Origin: Climacteris rufus
Lineage: Eukaryota; Chordata; Aves; Passeriformes; Climacteridae
DNA: 64,000 nucleotides
Reading direction: 5' to 3'
Assembly (NCBI GenBank): GCA_013398175.1
Contig: VZRZ01006776.1
Coordinates: forward strand, 522,525-586,524
This document shows positions 1-11,245 of this stretch, piece by piece. The notes beneath the pieces were generated by a model. The model did no database searches. It saw only the letters and a list, made by a program, of their open reading frames with translations, and was not told the origin of the DNA. Numbering within the stretch: the first letter of the stretch is position 1; every line of letters begins with the position of its first letter. A program made the position numbers and the translations under genes.

Positions 1-599
1 ATGTCCTGTCTGCCTTATTTCAGTAAGCCAAATCCAAGCATGTTTGGGAAGATAAATTCAGCATCATCAGTGATATAGCAGACTGGTTTGGCCTTATATA
101 TGTCTTTCGTAAAACACAAACATGTAAGAGTACTGATATGTATACCTACATGCACATCCACAGATAATTAGAGGTCAGACTGCTGAAACCACTGCAAGAT
201 GTTTTTAGTTTTTCAGTATGTATTACAGGGCAGATGTGGTTAACTGATAAGTCATATTTCTTGTAAAGGTATTCACTTAAAAAGCTTGTAGCCTTACAAA
301 TCTACTGAATGTTTACAGTTCTGGCTAACTTCAGTCTATATATGCCATCAGAAAATCATGACAAATACTCATTCATGCTGAGGTGACATGACAATTAGGC
401 TTCTTTGAAATTTTAGTAGAAAAATATTATTGTGGAAACTGTTTACTATTGCTGAGATCAAGTTTACCACATATCCCCTGATACAAGTGTGTCCTTTTTG
501 ATGAAAAGAGGTGATGTGGCATGGAAATTTATAATAACTGTGCACCTTGGTTTGTGAGTAGCAAATACAGTAGTGCCTTATTCCTGGTTGGCACATCTG
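1..599. other. unique AT-rich sequence, no gene seen
   Basis: No recognisable gene, RNA or repeat. The stretch from about 370 to 599 adjoins the LINE fragment that follows and may be its more diverged 3' continuation, but I could not match it to known LINE phrases. Confidence 0.5.
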
Positions 600-639
600 G
601 CATCTGTAAGGGGAAGAAGTCCTCTATACTCCAGGAGCT

Positions 640-1127
640 GGAACTCTGCATTCCAGGAATTTGATGGATGTTGTGTGAATTGCTGTGCTGTTCTTCCAAC
701 AAAAGTCTGTGTAGTTGAAGTCACCCATAAGTACCATGTTCTGTTGACCTGAAGCTTGCTTAAGCTACCCAAATATTGCCTCATTGTCCTTAACATCTTG
801 GTTTGGATATTGACAGCAGATGCCTACTGTAAGATCCTTTTTGGAGACAACCCCTCTGATCTGGATTCAGAAGCATTCAATAGGAATTCCAAAATTGCCA
901 TAGTTGAATTCTGTACAATCAAGTTCTTCCTAACATAGAGCATGACTCCTCCTCCTCTTCTTTCTGTCTTTACATGACAGCCTATAGTCATCCATCATGA
1001 TGTTCCTGTCATGTAAGTTGTTCCACTGTGCTTCAGTAATTCCTATGACTGTGTAACTTTCTGAGTAGATGCAGAGCTCCAGTTCCTCCTGTTTGGTCCC
1101 CAGGCTCTGTGCACTGTACACATACAC
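640..1127 (-). pseudogene. decayed CR1 ORF2 endonuclease domain
   Basis: The amino end (1127-930) reads as one open frame containing AQSLGTKQEELE, then IGITEAQWN with the glutamate expected of the exonuclease/endonuclease/phosphatase fold, then DDYRLSCKDRKKRRR. A worn middle section holds at least one in-frame stop near 810-820. A second frame (740-648) carries [11 protein letters not shown], matching the GDFN motif that supplies a catalytic Asp/Asn pair in LINE endonucleases. The two halves lie in different frames. In a working element this domain nicks target DNA to prime reverse transcription; here it cannot be made as one protein. Confidence 0.8.
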
Positions 1128-1415
1128 TTGAGGTTGTTGCTCTTCTGGTTCTCATCCTGGGAGGCTGATAAGGAACATTTGCTGCTGTTCTGGTTGGTCT
1201 GGCTTATTTCCCAGTTGGTTGTGATGGTGCAAATGCTACCACTTTGGGTCCAAAGTGCCCCCAAATGCTTCAGTTTAAAGCTCGCCTCAGCAGATTGGCC
1301 AGTCGGCTGCCAAGGATTCCTTTACCTCTTCTTCAGATCTGATTTTGTTTGCAATGCTAGAGGGTGGGAAGAGAAGCAGAGTCCTGCTTTTGTGTGTCAC
1401 CAGGGTCCAAGGTGC

Positions 1416-1526
1416 CTAATTCTCTGTGGTGTCCACCACAGCAGCATGATTCTGAAAGCATTTCTCTATCTCGATTTCCATCTCAGCACCTCTACTACTG
1501 CACAGCCTTTTAACAGTTTCTTGCAA
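1416..1526 (-). pseudogene. CR1 ORF1 C-terminal remnant
   Basis: About 36 codons read LQETVKRLCSSRGAEMEIE and end at a stop after VVDTTEN. The spacing of Leu/Arg/Glu resembles the coiled-coil stretch of CR1 ORF1 (an RNA-binding chaperone-like protein). It sits directly upstream of the endonuclease remnant on the same strand, as ORF1 should. Too short and worn to be functional. Confidence 0.55.
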
Positions 1527-1530
1527 TTTT

Positions 1531-3659
1531 TAAGATGCATTCTTAATATTTGCATCAAATCATATTTTTATATGGAGGTATAAAACATACAAAACTACAC
1601 AAAAATGGCAAAGGCAATTTTTATTGCATATTTCTGATTGTTTGGGTGTCAGGAGAATTTTTTTTTTAATCACGGTACTAGGATCTATATAAGAAAAAAA
1701 GGAAACTAGTATACTCTTAAACTAACAAACACGTATATTTAAAGTCATATTTTATCTGAGAAATTGTATAGCATAAGCAAATATTGAGATAACTCCACGC
1801 ATAAGTCCTCAATAAGAAATGGGTTTTCAGGAACTTCGGTAAAGTCAAGTCTCAGGTAAATATGGTTGGGACTATGATGAAGCAGAATGCACCAGATGGA
1901 GAAGCAGCTGTGTAGTAGTAGAAAGATATTTTGTTTTTCTGCTTCTTTTAAAACTTTGTGTGTGTTTGTGTCTGTATAACTAAATATTCAAGAATGTGCA
2001 CTGAATAACAAATGTACTAGAAGACACAGTTCTTAACAAAAGAGACTTGTTTTGTTGGTAAATAACAGAAATCAGCTTAAATTGTCTACATGTCCCTAAG
2101 TGCTTCCTGTGGATCTGTGCCCAACACATACCTTTATTATTTCTAATACCTCCAAGTGTTCAACAGTACTAGAAATAGAAAATATTTACAAGGGTGGGTT
2201 ATTTGGCAGCCATTTTTAGGTCAGAGTATATACTCAGATGGAAATGCTGCTTCTAGACTCTGCAGTTAGATAACATACTCTGCCCCTTTATCCCATCTTC
2301 AAAAAAACTGAGGATGTCATCATGATATACAAAGGGTCACGACTTATATGGATCATAGCAATATAGATATCCATAAGTCTGAACATATGAACCTATAAAA
2401 TAGAATGGGCCTACGTTGGGAAAATGTAACAATTTCTGCTGAGTCAAATATCTGCAGCAGAAGAAAACAGAGAGAGAATGGTTAGTAATAAAGTGGTAAA
2501 GACTGAAGATGTGATTTACTCTTTACATAAATGCAATTGTTGTGATCTAATTATAAGAGGTTGACAAGACAAAACATTTCAGAATTGCTGCATTAAATGC
2601 CCTAAAGCTTGCAGCTTTGTGTGCCTGACATACATCATCAGTGTGACCAAGTACACTATGTAACACTAAAGGAAATGTACCAGAAAAGTAGGCATTTGGG
2701 TCTGATATTTCCAGGGAAAGAAAACTGTCTACTTATCTGTAGTATACTTAACATTGCAAAGTAAAGCTTTTCATGATCTTGCAGATTGGAAGCCATCTGG
2801 AAAAGGCCTGTGAGTGAATAGATAGTTAATCTACTTGTGAAATATTTCTGCTTTATGGAAGCCATTGTCCTTTGCAATGAAATCTAGTTCCATCACAGGT
2901 GGAAACAGAGATAAATGTACACTGAGAAGTTAAGATGGAAATGTGGAGCCAAACACACTTGCTGGTGAATAGAGAACTGAAATCCTGGTGATGGAGCCAG
3001 CAGCCTTAGCAGGCATGGCTTGCAACGGTAGGAATCTTTTTGTCATGAAACTCTAAACAGCACTGAGTTTATAAGGTGACTGAACCTGATGCTTTAAAGC
3101 AAACAGCTGCTTTATTTAAAGAAATGAATGTTTTCTATCTGTTTACCTGCCCCTCAGTGACCCATTCCTAAGCAGAGGGAGTAGAAACGAGCACTGAGCC
3201 AACTCTAAAGACAAGGTATGTGGTTTTCTGAGAAGGGAGAGGGCTGGCAGCAGCAAAATGACTGTGGCTTTCAGCAGTGTCCTGGAAAGCCTGTCTGGTG
3301 GCTGATGCTGATCTGGAGGCAGGCGATGGTGTGGCATGGTACCCTGCTTTAAACAGTTAGGATATGATGGCAGAAACCTTTGCTTCTAAAAGGAATTGGC
3401 AACATCAGCTGCTACAGTATGTAGCCAGGCTCTTCTACTATTTTTCCGTAGTTTCCTCTCTTGGCTGCTTCTTTTCCCTTCTCATCTTCCAGCACAGAAG
3501 TGACTCAATTGCATCCAAACCCTTTGTCCCTGTGGCAGTAAAGCTGATCTTTGTGCTCCTGACCAGAAATCTTTACACCACTGCAGAGTGAGTCAATAAG
3601 CACCTTGCAGTGATTAGCACTTAGGCGTTTTCACTTTTACTTTCAGCTAAGATTGCAGT
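1531..3659. other. unique AT-rich sequence
   Basis: No gene or repeat family recognised. The part at 3140-3340 and 3360-3592 is less AT-rich; an exon-like acceptor/donor pair at 3493-3587 is described in the findings but is not strong enough to annotate as an exon. Confidence 0.5.
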
Positions 3660-3790
3660 TGGAGAAGTGGGCTGAGCTGTGATATTGCTACCCATTTTAT
3701 TTTGCAACAAAGCAACTGGGGGACTGAGATATCTTAATAGGCCACAATGCCCTTGTCAAATATTCTAGGACACATAAGATGGACAAAAAA
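3660..3790 (-). mobile_element. probable MIR-like SINE core
   Basis: The plus strand shows, in order, a CCCATTTTA block, AACTGGGGGACTGAGA, a CTTAATAGG stretch and GCCCTTGTCA. These line up with the reverse complement of the MIR/CORE-SINE body (CCCATTTTACAG, AAACTGAGGC, GGTTAAGT, GCCCAAGGTCA). Order and spacing agree but divergence is heavy. It has no coding capacity. Confidence 0.45.
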
Positions 3791-6700
3791 AGGCAAAATA
3801 AGTTACATATATGGCAACTCTAAGGCGCTTGCTGTAAACATCACCTTTTTTTATATGCTAAAATACTTACAAGCTTAGTTTTGGTATTTTTAAATAGATA
3901 TATTTGAAATTTCTTTTTAAGTTAGTTTTCTGTTAATTAAATTAATTTTTCATTTGAAACCATACTTTGATATCAAAACAAGAAATCCTTTGTTTGTGCC
4001 ACTAATTTTTTTTAAATTTTCTCTTTAAAATTGACATTCCACCTTTGTTCTGGGCCAGTAATTTTTTTTTAATTTCAGAATAGCTACTAAAATAGAAAAT
4101 TGATTTCCTCCTCTAGTAGAGGACACTGAAGGAATAAAGAGAAATAAGGTGTTTGTTGGCTTTTTAAACTATCTTCTAGTTTAAGACTTCTAGTTTAAGA
4201 CTTCTGTCTTGAGATAAAGTGCTCTCAAAACTGGCACAGAAGTCATGGATGACATTGATTTTCATGCTTCTTTCAGGTTGTAATGTGATTGTACACAAGC
4301 AAATGTGTGAGCAATAAAACACAAACATCATTGGAAGTTTAATGTTTAAGTCTTGTGTTTCAAGGGAAGTCAAAAAAGTCAGGAATGACAGATAAAGCAA
4401 AATACCTCACGTCTAGTACATAAAACCTTTAGGAATCATCTCTATTAAAATGTCAGGTTTTGGTTAAATATAAAGAAAATGTGCTCTGGGATTTGCCCTG
4501 TTTCACACTGACTGTGGAAGTGGAATACGTTTTCTTCTTATTGATTATAAGTAGGAAACCAAACATATCATTTCAGACACAGAGCAATGCCTGGTTTTGA
4601 CATTTTCTGTACTGTGCTTCGATGTTTACCATCTTTTCCTGAGGGAATATTTATCTTAGAAACCACCACAGAAAATCACAGGCCTCAAAAATCAAAGGAA
4701 AGGACATGAATATGAGAAACCAAAGGCACAGAGGTATATTTTAAAAAGCAACTAAAAGTAAGTGAAGTAAAAAGAGCATTTCATTGCTAATTAAAAAGCT
4801 TACACATTTAAAGGCCAAGTAGTAGATTCTCCACTGATGAGGAAATGTGTATGTACGAACAGATGCAAAGAAAGAATTATGTGTCTTGTTATATTTCATC
4901 TAATTAGGAATCATGATGACTTTAAGGTATGCATTTAGGAAGAAATATGGCAAAAAAACCCTGAAGTATGTACTCTGACCAATGAATTAGATTCAGGTCA
5001 AATGGAAGCTTTTCTGTGGCTCTTGTGTAAATTAGCTTGCAAATATAAAACAGACCTGAACACTGTTCTTTCTTTGTCCAAGCCTAACTTACAAAAAGTA
5101 AGTTGCTGAAAGATATATTTACACAGAACAAACAAGATACAGTATGTTTCAGTAAAAGAGAAACTCTGTTTTAAAAGAGATCATCTGTTATAAAAAAAAA
5201 TCAAGATGTTATTCACTGGTCTACAGAAAGATTCATGAGTGATTGTTGGCATTTTTTAACACTTTCTTTTATAATGCTAACATTTATTACCTCATTAATT
5301 AAATCAATTTCAGTGCTAACAGAGAAAGTGAGATGAAAAGGGTTGGGTGGCCAAAGTTACACTCACTGAACATTCTCTGCAGTTGTGGAAGACTATGGTC
5401 ACCTGAGATTAGTCCTGTTGTAGAGCCAGGGCAAACTGTGTGCAGCATAGGAGTAAACCAAGGTTAATGACTAACAGTGTAAAAGTGCAGGTCTTTTTTG
5501 AGTGGTTTTATGGTTTTTTGTGTGTGTGTGCTTGGTACTTTTTCTCCACATTGCATTTTTGATTGATTTACAAATTATTTTATTTGGGATAGCCTAACTT
5601 TCTCAAGGGATAACATTAAAGTTCAGCATGCTTCAAAAGTCTTCCATTTTGGACTGGAAAAAGAGGTGAACCTTAAGAGATCTTTTTCTCTTACTCATTT
5701 ATTCTTTCATCATCGCTCTAGAAATGTCATTGTATCAGTGATAATACTGTTTCTGACTTCTGCTGCAAATAAATGCATTGCATTTTTTCCTGAGAAGTGA
5801 CCAGTCAGTTGTGAAGTGTGCTATAGAAAGCTCAGAGCAGAATTAAAGTTCTGGTGTTTTGCCATTAGCATGGTATAGAGCCAAAGTTTTTTTTTGGAAA
5901 CTACTTATTTTTACTGAAGCTGAGTGTAGTCCCTGTAGAAGGGGTCTGAGTGGGCCTAATCTCCGCAGCAAGTCATCCCCTTCAGAGGGTAGTGGCTGTT
6001 ACGGCAAAGAACAGTTGTGTTTTGGGACAGATGTGCTGTGCTCTGGGGGCTCAGGTACCTGGTTTGTGTCCCAGCTCAACATGAGTAGCAAGTTTTTAGC
6101 ACATCATAATTTGTTCATGCCTTAACCTCCCTCTCTGGGATATAAAGGTGTATGGAAGCACACCTTGCATCCAGCCAGTACTTGGAATTTACCTTTAGGA
6201 TGAGTGATTATTTAGGATGGGTGATATAACAATGGCACTACAGAGTTCAGATATGAGCATGTGCATAGGGGTTTTTGTGTGTCTGCATATGTGTGTGTAC
6301 AGATGCTAGGAACTTCCACAGCCTTGGAACAAGCTGAGTATACAGTAAGGAAACAGATTCCTCCGACTCTCACTAACCATCTTTGGATTCAGTTTGCATG
6401 TGTGTTTCCTGTCATGCAACACTAGGTAGATGGTCCTTGTTTCTCTAACAAGGTCAAAGTGACGTTTTACTATTGAAAATAAAATATTAAAGAAAAGGTA
6501 AATATAAACGGGCCAGCCTGCTTTTGCACAACCAATAAAAAATTACTTTCTCTTGCTATGGAACACAATATCTTGATAATGAAAATGGAAAAATATTTAG
6601 GGCCTTCTTAATGAAAAAATTAATTGCCTGATAACATTTTTGCATAGTTGCAGTGGAGGAGTACGAAGTGTGCCATTTCTATATCTATCAAATTGCCTTC

Positions 6701-9700
6701 TGGCCTGCATATAATGAAACTTAAGCACAGTTATGAATACAAAAATAAATAAAAATGGCTGTGAGTAATTTTATAGTTAAAACCAAATAGAGTTCTGATA
6801 AATTTTTACTAAATCTAGAATTTTTTCCAGTAAGTAGAGTGTTTTTAGTTAATAGTGGAATTATATGAGAGCGTAGGTATATACCTGTCAGTTATGTGCT
6901 CCACTGTATGATGTGTTTGACATATGCTATGAAGACGAGATGCATTATTCTTTATCAGTCTTCAATGCAACAGTATTATGTGTTATCTTGGGTGTATAGT
7001 ATAGCTATAGGGTGTAACTGCGTGTTAAGGGAGCAATAGGAAGAGTACAATTCCTATTACAAACATCTCTTAGAGAGTTCTATCAACAGCATGCTGGTTG
7101 GTGATATGTCAGCTAGAGAAATGCATTCAAATAAAAAGAATAATATGGCCACCATCTCAGCAGAAGTAAAATGCAGTTTGGATGTTTACAAAGCTCTAAG
7201 AAATTCTAGATGTGAATAAAAAACTGTACCTGAATTTTACAACCCCTGAAGGTCCTCTGTGATCTATCTCAACTAAATCCATTTGTTCACAATGTGTGAC
7301 TCAAAACAAAACTTTGCTTATAGAAATTTCCTACATGCTTACAAAATCAAAATAAGTAAAACCATTAGATGCTGAAAATGAATACTTCATTGGATTTTTT
7401 TTGGTATTTGATCTCCAAACTTGAAAACATGAACAAATGTGTTTTATAGGGGCACTTGCACTTAAGAACAGTTAATTAAAGATAGAAGTGGTTAATAAAA
7501 CAACAAAGGCATTTTTAAGTATGTCATAGCACTGACTAGATACTCAAGAGGTCCTTAAGAACTACACACGTGCTACTGAGGCTGTCTTAATCAGGCAGTA
7601 ATCCTCAGAGCATAGGCTCCCGGTCTGCAGCATTTCATTTCTCGCATGATTTCCAAGATTACTGATGATATCTGGACTCTACAATGCTTCATGAATGTTT
7701 ACATGGGCTGGGTTTACAATGCACTCTCCAAAGGTTCTGTTAGTTGAAAGAAGACATTCAGATTTTCTAAGAGACTTTAACCAGAATTATCCTTTACTTT
7801 AAATAGGACAGAAAATGGCTGTAGCCAAAATAATAAACATATCATTCTGCAATGGTCAGCTTTTAGGAAGTAAGTCAAAGATCTCTAGGAGTCCATTGTG
7901 CCTGGTACATAATTTCTTCCATGAATCACAGAATCAGAGAATCTTGTCTACTCCTCAATTATCTCTCTGTTTTTCTGTTCAAACACCCACAGGGCAAAGG
8001 ATACTTTATTTTATAACGGTTACATATGCCATTGTCTTCAGTTTCTCTAGTCAGCCAATTCAAGTAATTAAGTTCCTTCCTTACATGTTGGCTACCAGCC
8101 CATGAGGCATAGTAAGATTGATTGACCTACAGAACTGCACAGTTAAATCTATTCAAATGTCATCGAGCCCAGGTAGTTCACCCGTCCAACCTAGACCTGC
8201 TAGTGTGCCTCATATTAGTCCACTGACTGCCTTTTCCTCAATCCCAGAGAGTGTCTTTGAATAGAAATTAATCCCTTGAAGTCAGTTAAGCAACCCAGAT
8301 CACACAGTTACACTAAGTAACACTTAATATTTCATAAAAATACTGAAAAAAAAAAATCCCCTATGGTCTCCAGCAGTTGACATTTGTTGGAATAATTTAT
8401 GCCTGGGCTTCTAAAGGCATTCAGTGGGGAGAGTTCTGTTCACATGAGATTTTAAATGCATTTTGTCTAATTCAGACATCTTTAAGCATTCCTCAAAGGC
8501 TCCAGGTTTGCCTGCAAGCCCATAATTTCTGCAGGATTTGGGTGTCCAGTGGTAAGTAATGAGTTATTATAGGATATTCAGAGTGAAAAGTGGTTTTACG
8601 TTTATTCTTCTCATAATGTTTGTGTTGTAAAGAACTTTAAAGTAACTTACATTTCCAGGTCTTTCTGGGGTCGCATTTTTTATGAAGTTCCACTTGGCTT
8701 TTAAGTGTTAGTGTTCCTTCTGTCCTGCTACATCCCTTTTCCCAGTGCTCATTTTACCTCTTGATGAGACAATCAGGCAGCCAGCTTGCTGTGGCAGGAG
8801 GGTTGATAAATTCTAAGGGCCTCTCTCAAAATGACATGCAAGAGGAAAGTAGTTCAGTGGCTGTAAGCTTTTGATGATTTGTGTGATCACATGAAACTTC
8901 TTTCTTCATGAACCTCTCAGCAGAAAGGTGTGATGACTGTAGAAATACTAAACTGTGTGACACAATCTGGATGACTTAAAATCACAAATACTCTGGACAT
9001 TGGATATATGTTCCTGTTACAGAAATTGTCCTATGATGTGGAATTTTGCCTCAGAGAATTCAAAATGCTGAATAAATCTTATTGAATGAATAGAACCCTT
9101 GTTGTAGCACTTGAAGATTATGAGGTTGCCTATTCTAAGATATCCACAACCCAATTTTATATGGTTTGAAATTTTGGGAAGCTGTAGCATCTATTATTAA
9201 TATATGGGGAATCATTAATATTAAAACTCATATTCAAACTTTTAATATTTGGAAGAAATCCTGGCTTCATTAAAAAAATAATAATATTTCTGTTGGCATC
9301 AATGATGCCAGATTTCTTTTCTTTCACTTTTTAGCAGAAAGCATGGTGTTTAGATGTATTTGAAGTCTTTTTGCATAATATCCTGCTTGCACAGAAAAAG
9401 TTAAATTTTTAAATTTAAAAACACTGTCTGTAAGGACATCAAAAGTACACACAGAACAAAGTGAGAAGTATTTATGTGGATATTTTTCTACTCTGGGCAC
9501 ACTGTGGAAAGTCGAGGGATAAATACAAAGCTGGATTGACTTAAGTTACATCTGAATTTGATTTTGTAATATCTAAACGTGAGACACCAAATGCTTGTAG
9601 AAGCAAAATTAGACTTATTCCATACTGGGAGAAAAATTACATAAATGAAGTTAAATAATTCAGGCTATTTTTATAGGGAAAGCTTAAAAAATTTGAATAA

Positions 9701-11224
9701 GAAGAAAAATGTTTTATTATGTTTTCACCATTTTATGTAATGAAGTACATATAGCAGAGAAAAAATGCTAAATTTGGAACATCTACAGTCTTTGACAACT
9801 GAGGCAAAGGAGATCAGTGGCACAATTTAGCTCTAGCATTTCTGATTCAATTATATGTGAGAAGAATCCCCACATTTTTATGTTTTCCTCTCACTCACTT
9901 TCTTCTTCTCACAGAGGTCAGGCTTTTTTATCTCATCCTCGGTAGATCATGAAGAGAATCTAGGGCCACCCACAGGTTATTCTGAACTCAAGACAAAAGC
10001 AACTTGTTTTCCGCCAAAGAAACAACATTTTCTAAAACTGAAATGTATTGCTTCATTCTTTGGGAATCAAGAACTCTAAGTGGGAAACTCTCAGCAGATA
10101 AAACTAAGATGGGAAAAAATTGTGTGTTGCTACTCATGAATTTCATTTCAAAAAGGGAAAATAGAACCAATCATTGCTTAGAAAAAATTTCTAGGACTGT
10201 CAGCCCTAGCAGAAAGCCTCTCCCTTCATTTGTAGCAGGGACAAAAGATTTGAAAGAAGAGAGGAAGAAAATTATGTATTAACTCCCCTATGCAGGGCTC
10301 CATGAGAATGAAGTCTCTTGAAACTTGTGAGAAAATAAAAAAAGAGCTACCATAATATAGGTACAAATCACCAACTTGGAGAATATCCTCCATGAATTAC
10401 CACATCACAGTTTTTGTCCTTGTCATTAAATAAAGAAACAAAGAATTCTAGTGAAAGGAGAGAGAAGTACTGAAGAGAAAATAAGTAGGGGTAAAGGTAA
10501 GAACAAAAAGTCATATAATTTTCTGACATATCCAGCAACAGCATGCTGTCAAGTAGTAGGGTTACATGGAATATAAATATGAATATGCTAAAAATATTTT
10601 TTCTTGTTGGTAATTCTTGTTGCTCTTAGTTCAAGACTAGAATTTAAAAGCATGATAGCTCCATACCTCAATGTAGGTAGTATTTTCCTGCAAACCAATG
10701 TGCTTGTCATGCAATATGCTGATGTTGATCTATCTTTATGTGTTGCTTGGTTTGTTCAGAAATAACTAATATGAACCAAATGCTCATAGCAGCTAGTCTA
10801 ATTTATAGAGAATACTTTTCTTCTGAGAAAAGTGGAAGCAGAGGCGATATGCAGTGCAGGCTACCTGGCTACTGTTTTGTACAGTACACTAGTTGTATAA
10901 TCACCTGCCTGCTCTTCTCTTAAGACTTGGCATTTAGTCTAGAATGGCAAGGGAAATGTCCTAGAACAAAAGGCAGTCTCACCCTGAAGCCCCAGCAGTG
11001 TGCAGTGCCATTGCGCAAGTGTAGTTTGCTTGTTGATGTGGACAGGCCTCTGTGGGAGCTTTTGATGCTGATTCTTAAACCTTCAAACCTCATCTCTCAC
11101 TTTTTCTTCCTTTTGAGTCAGTTTCTAACATTGTTGGTGCTCTGAACCAGGGGCTTTCATGGGTGAAGGTCCCATCAGGCCAAACAAACAACTCTATCTA
11201 CTTATTCAGTGATTTGAGCAAGAA
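3791..11224. other. unique AT-rich sequence
   Basis: About 7.4 kb with no gene, RNA or confidently named repeat. Several short homopolymer A/T tracts and TAATTAAATTAAT-type words occur. The stretch near 7920-8200 contains a TCACAGAATCAGAGAATC word reminiscent of a CR1 tail, but the following sequence does not support it. Confidence 0.5.
4173..4205. repeat. 14-bp tandem duplication
   Basis: CTTCTAGTTTAAGA occurs at 4173-4186 and exactly again at 4187-4200, then CTTCT begins a third partial copy. Likely a replication-slippage product. Confidence 0.9.
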
Positions 11225-11245
11225 ACTCAGGTATATTACCTGAGT
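11225..11245. repeat. 21-bp palindrome
   Basis: ACTCAGGTA (11225-11233) and TACCTGAGT (11237-11245) are perfect reverse complements around a 3-base spacer. The right arm runs into TGAGTCA at 11241-11247, the core of an AP-1 site. A run of TCATA-type direct repeats follows to about 11270. Confidence 0.85.

Larger units (their letters stand above)
600..1530 (-). mobile_element. CR1-type LINE fragment (ORF1 end plus ORF2 endonuclease region)
   Basis: Reading the minus strand, the order is an ORF1-like tail (1526-1416), an inter-ORF region, then the start of the ORF2 apurinic-type endonuclease (about 1127-640). Phrases recognisable from amniote CR1 include AQSLGTKQEELE, IGITEAQWN, and [11 protein letters not shown] with a downstream FLEC. 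The copy has lost its reverse transcriptase and 3' end on the low-coordinate side. Frameshifts and stops separate the recognisable blocks, so it is dead. Most CR1 copies are 5'-truncated and keep only the 3' end; this one keeps an upstream portion instead, which suggests an old long copy later cut down. The 151-codon plus-strand reading frame at 1128-1583 is antisense to it. Confidence 0.85.

Noticed and set aside
1128..1583. 151-codon plus-strand frame
   Set aside because: Lies antisense to the CR1 fragment, whose minus-strand reading is clearly the meaningful one.
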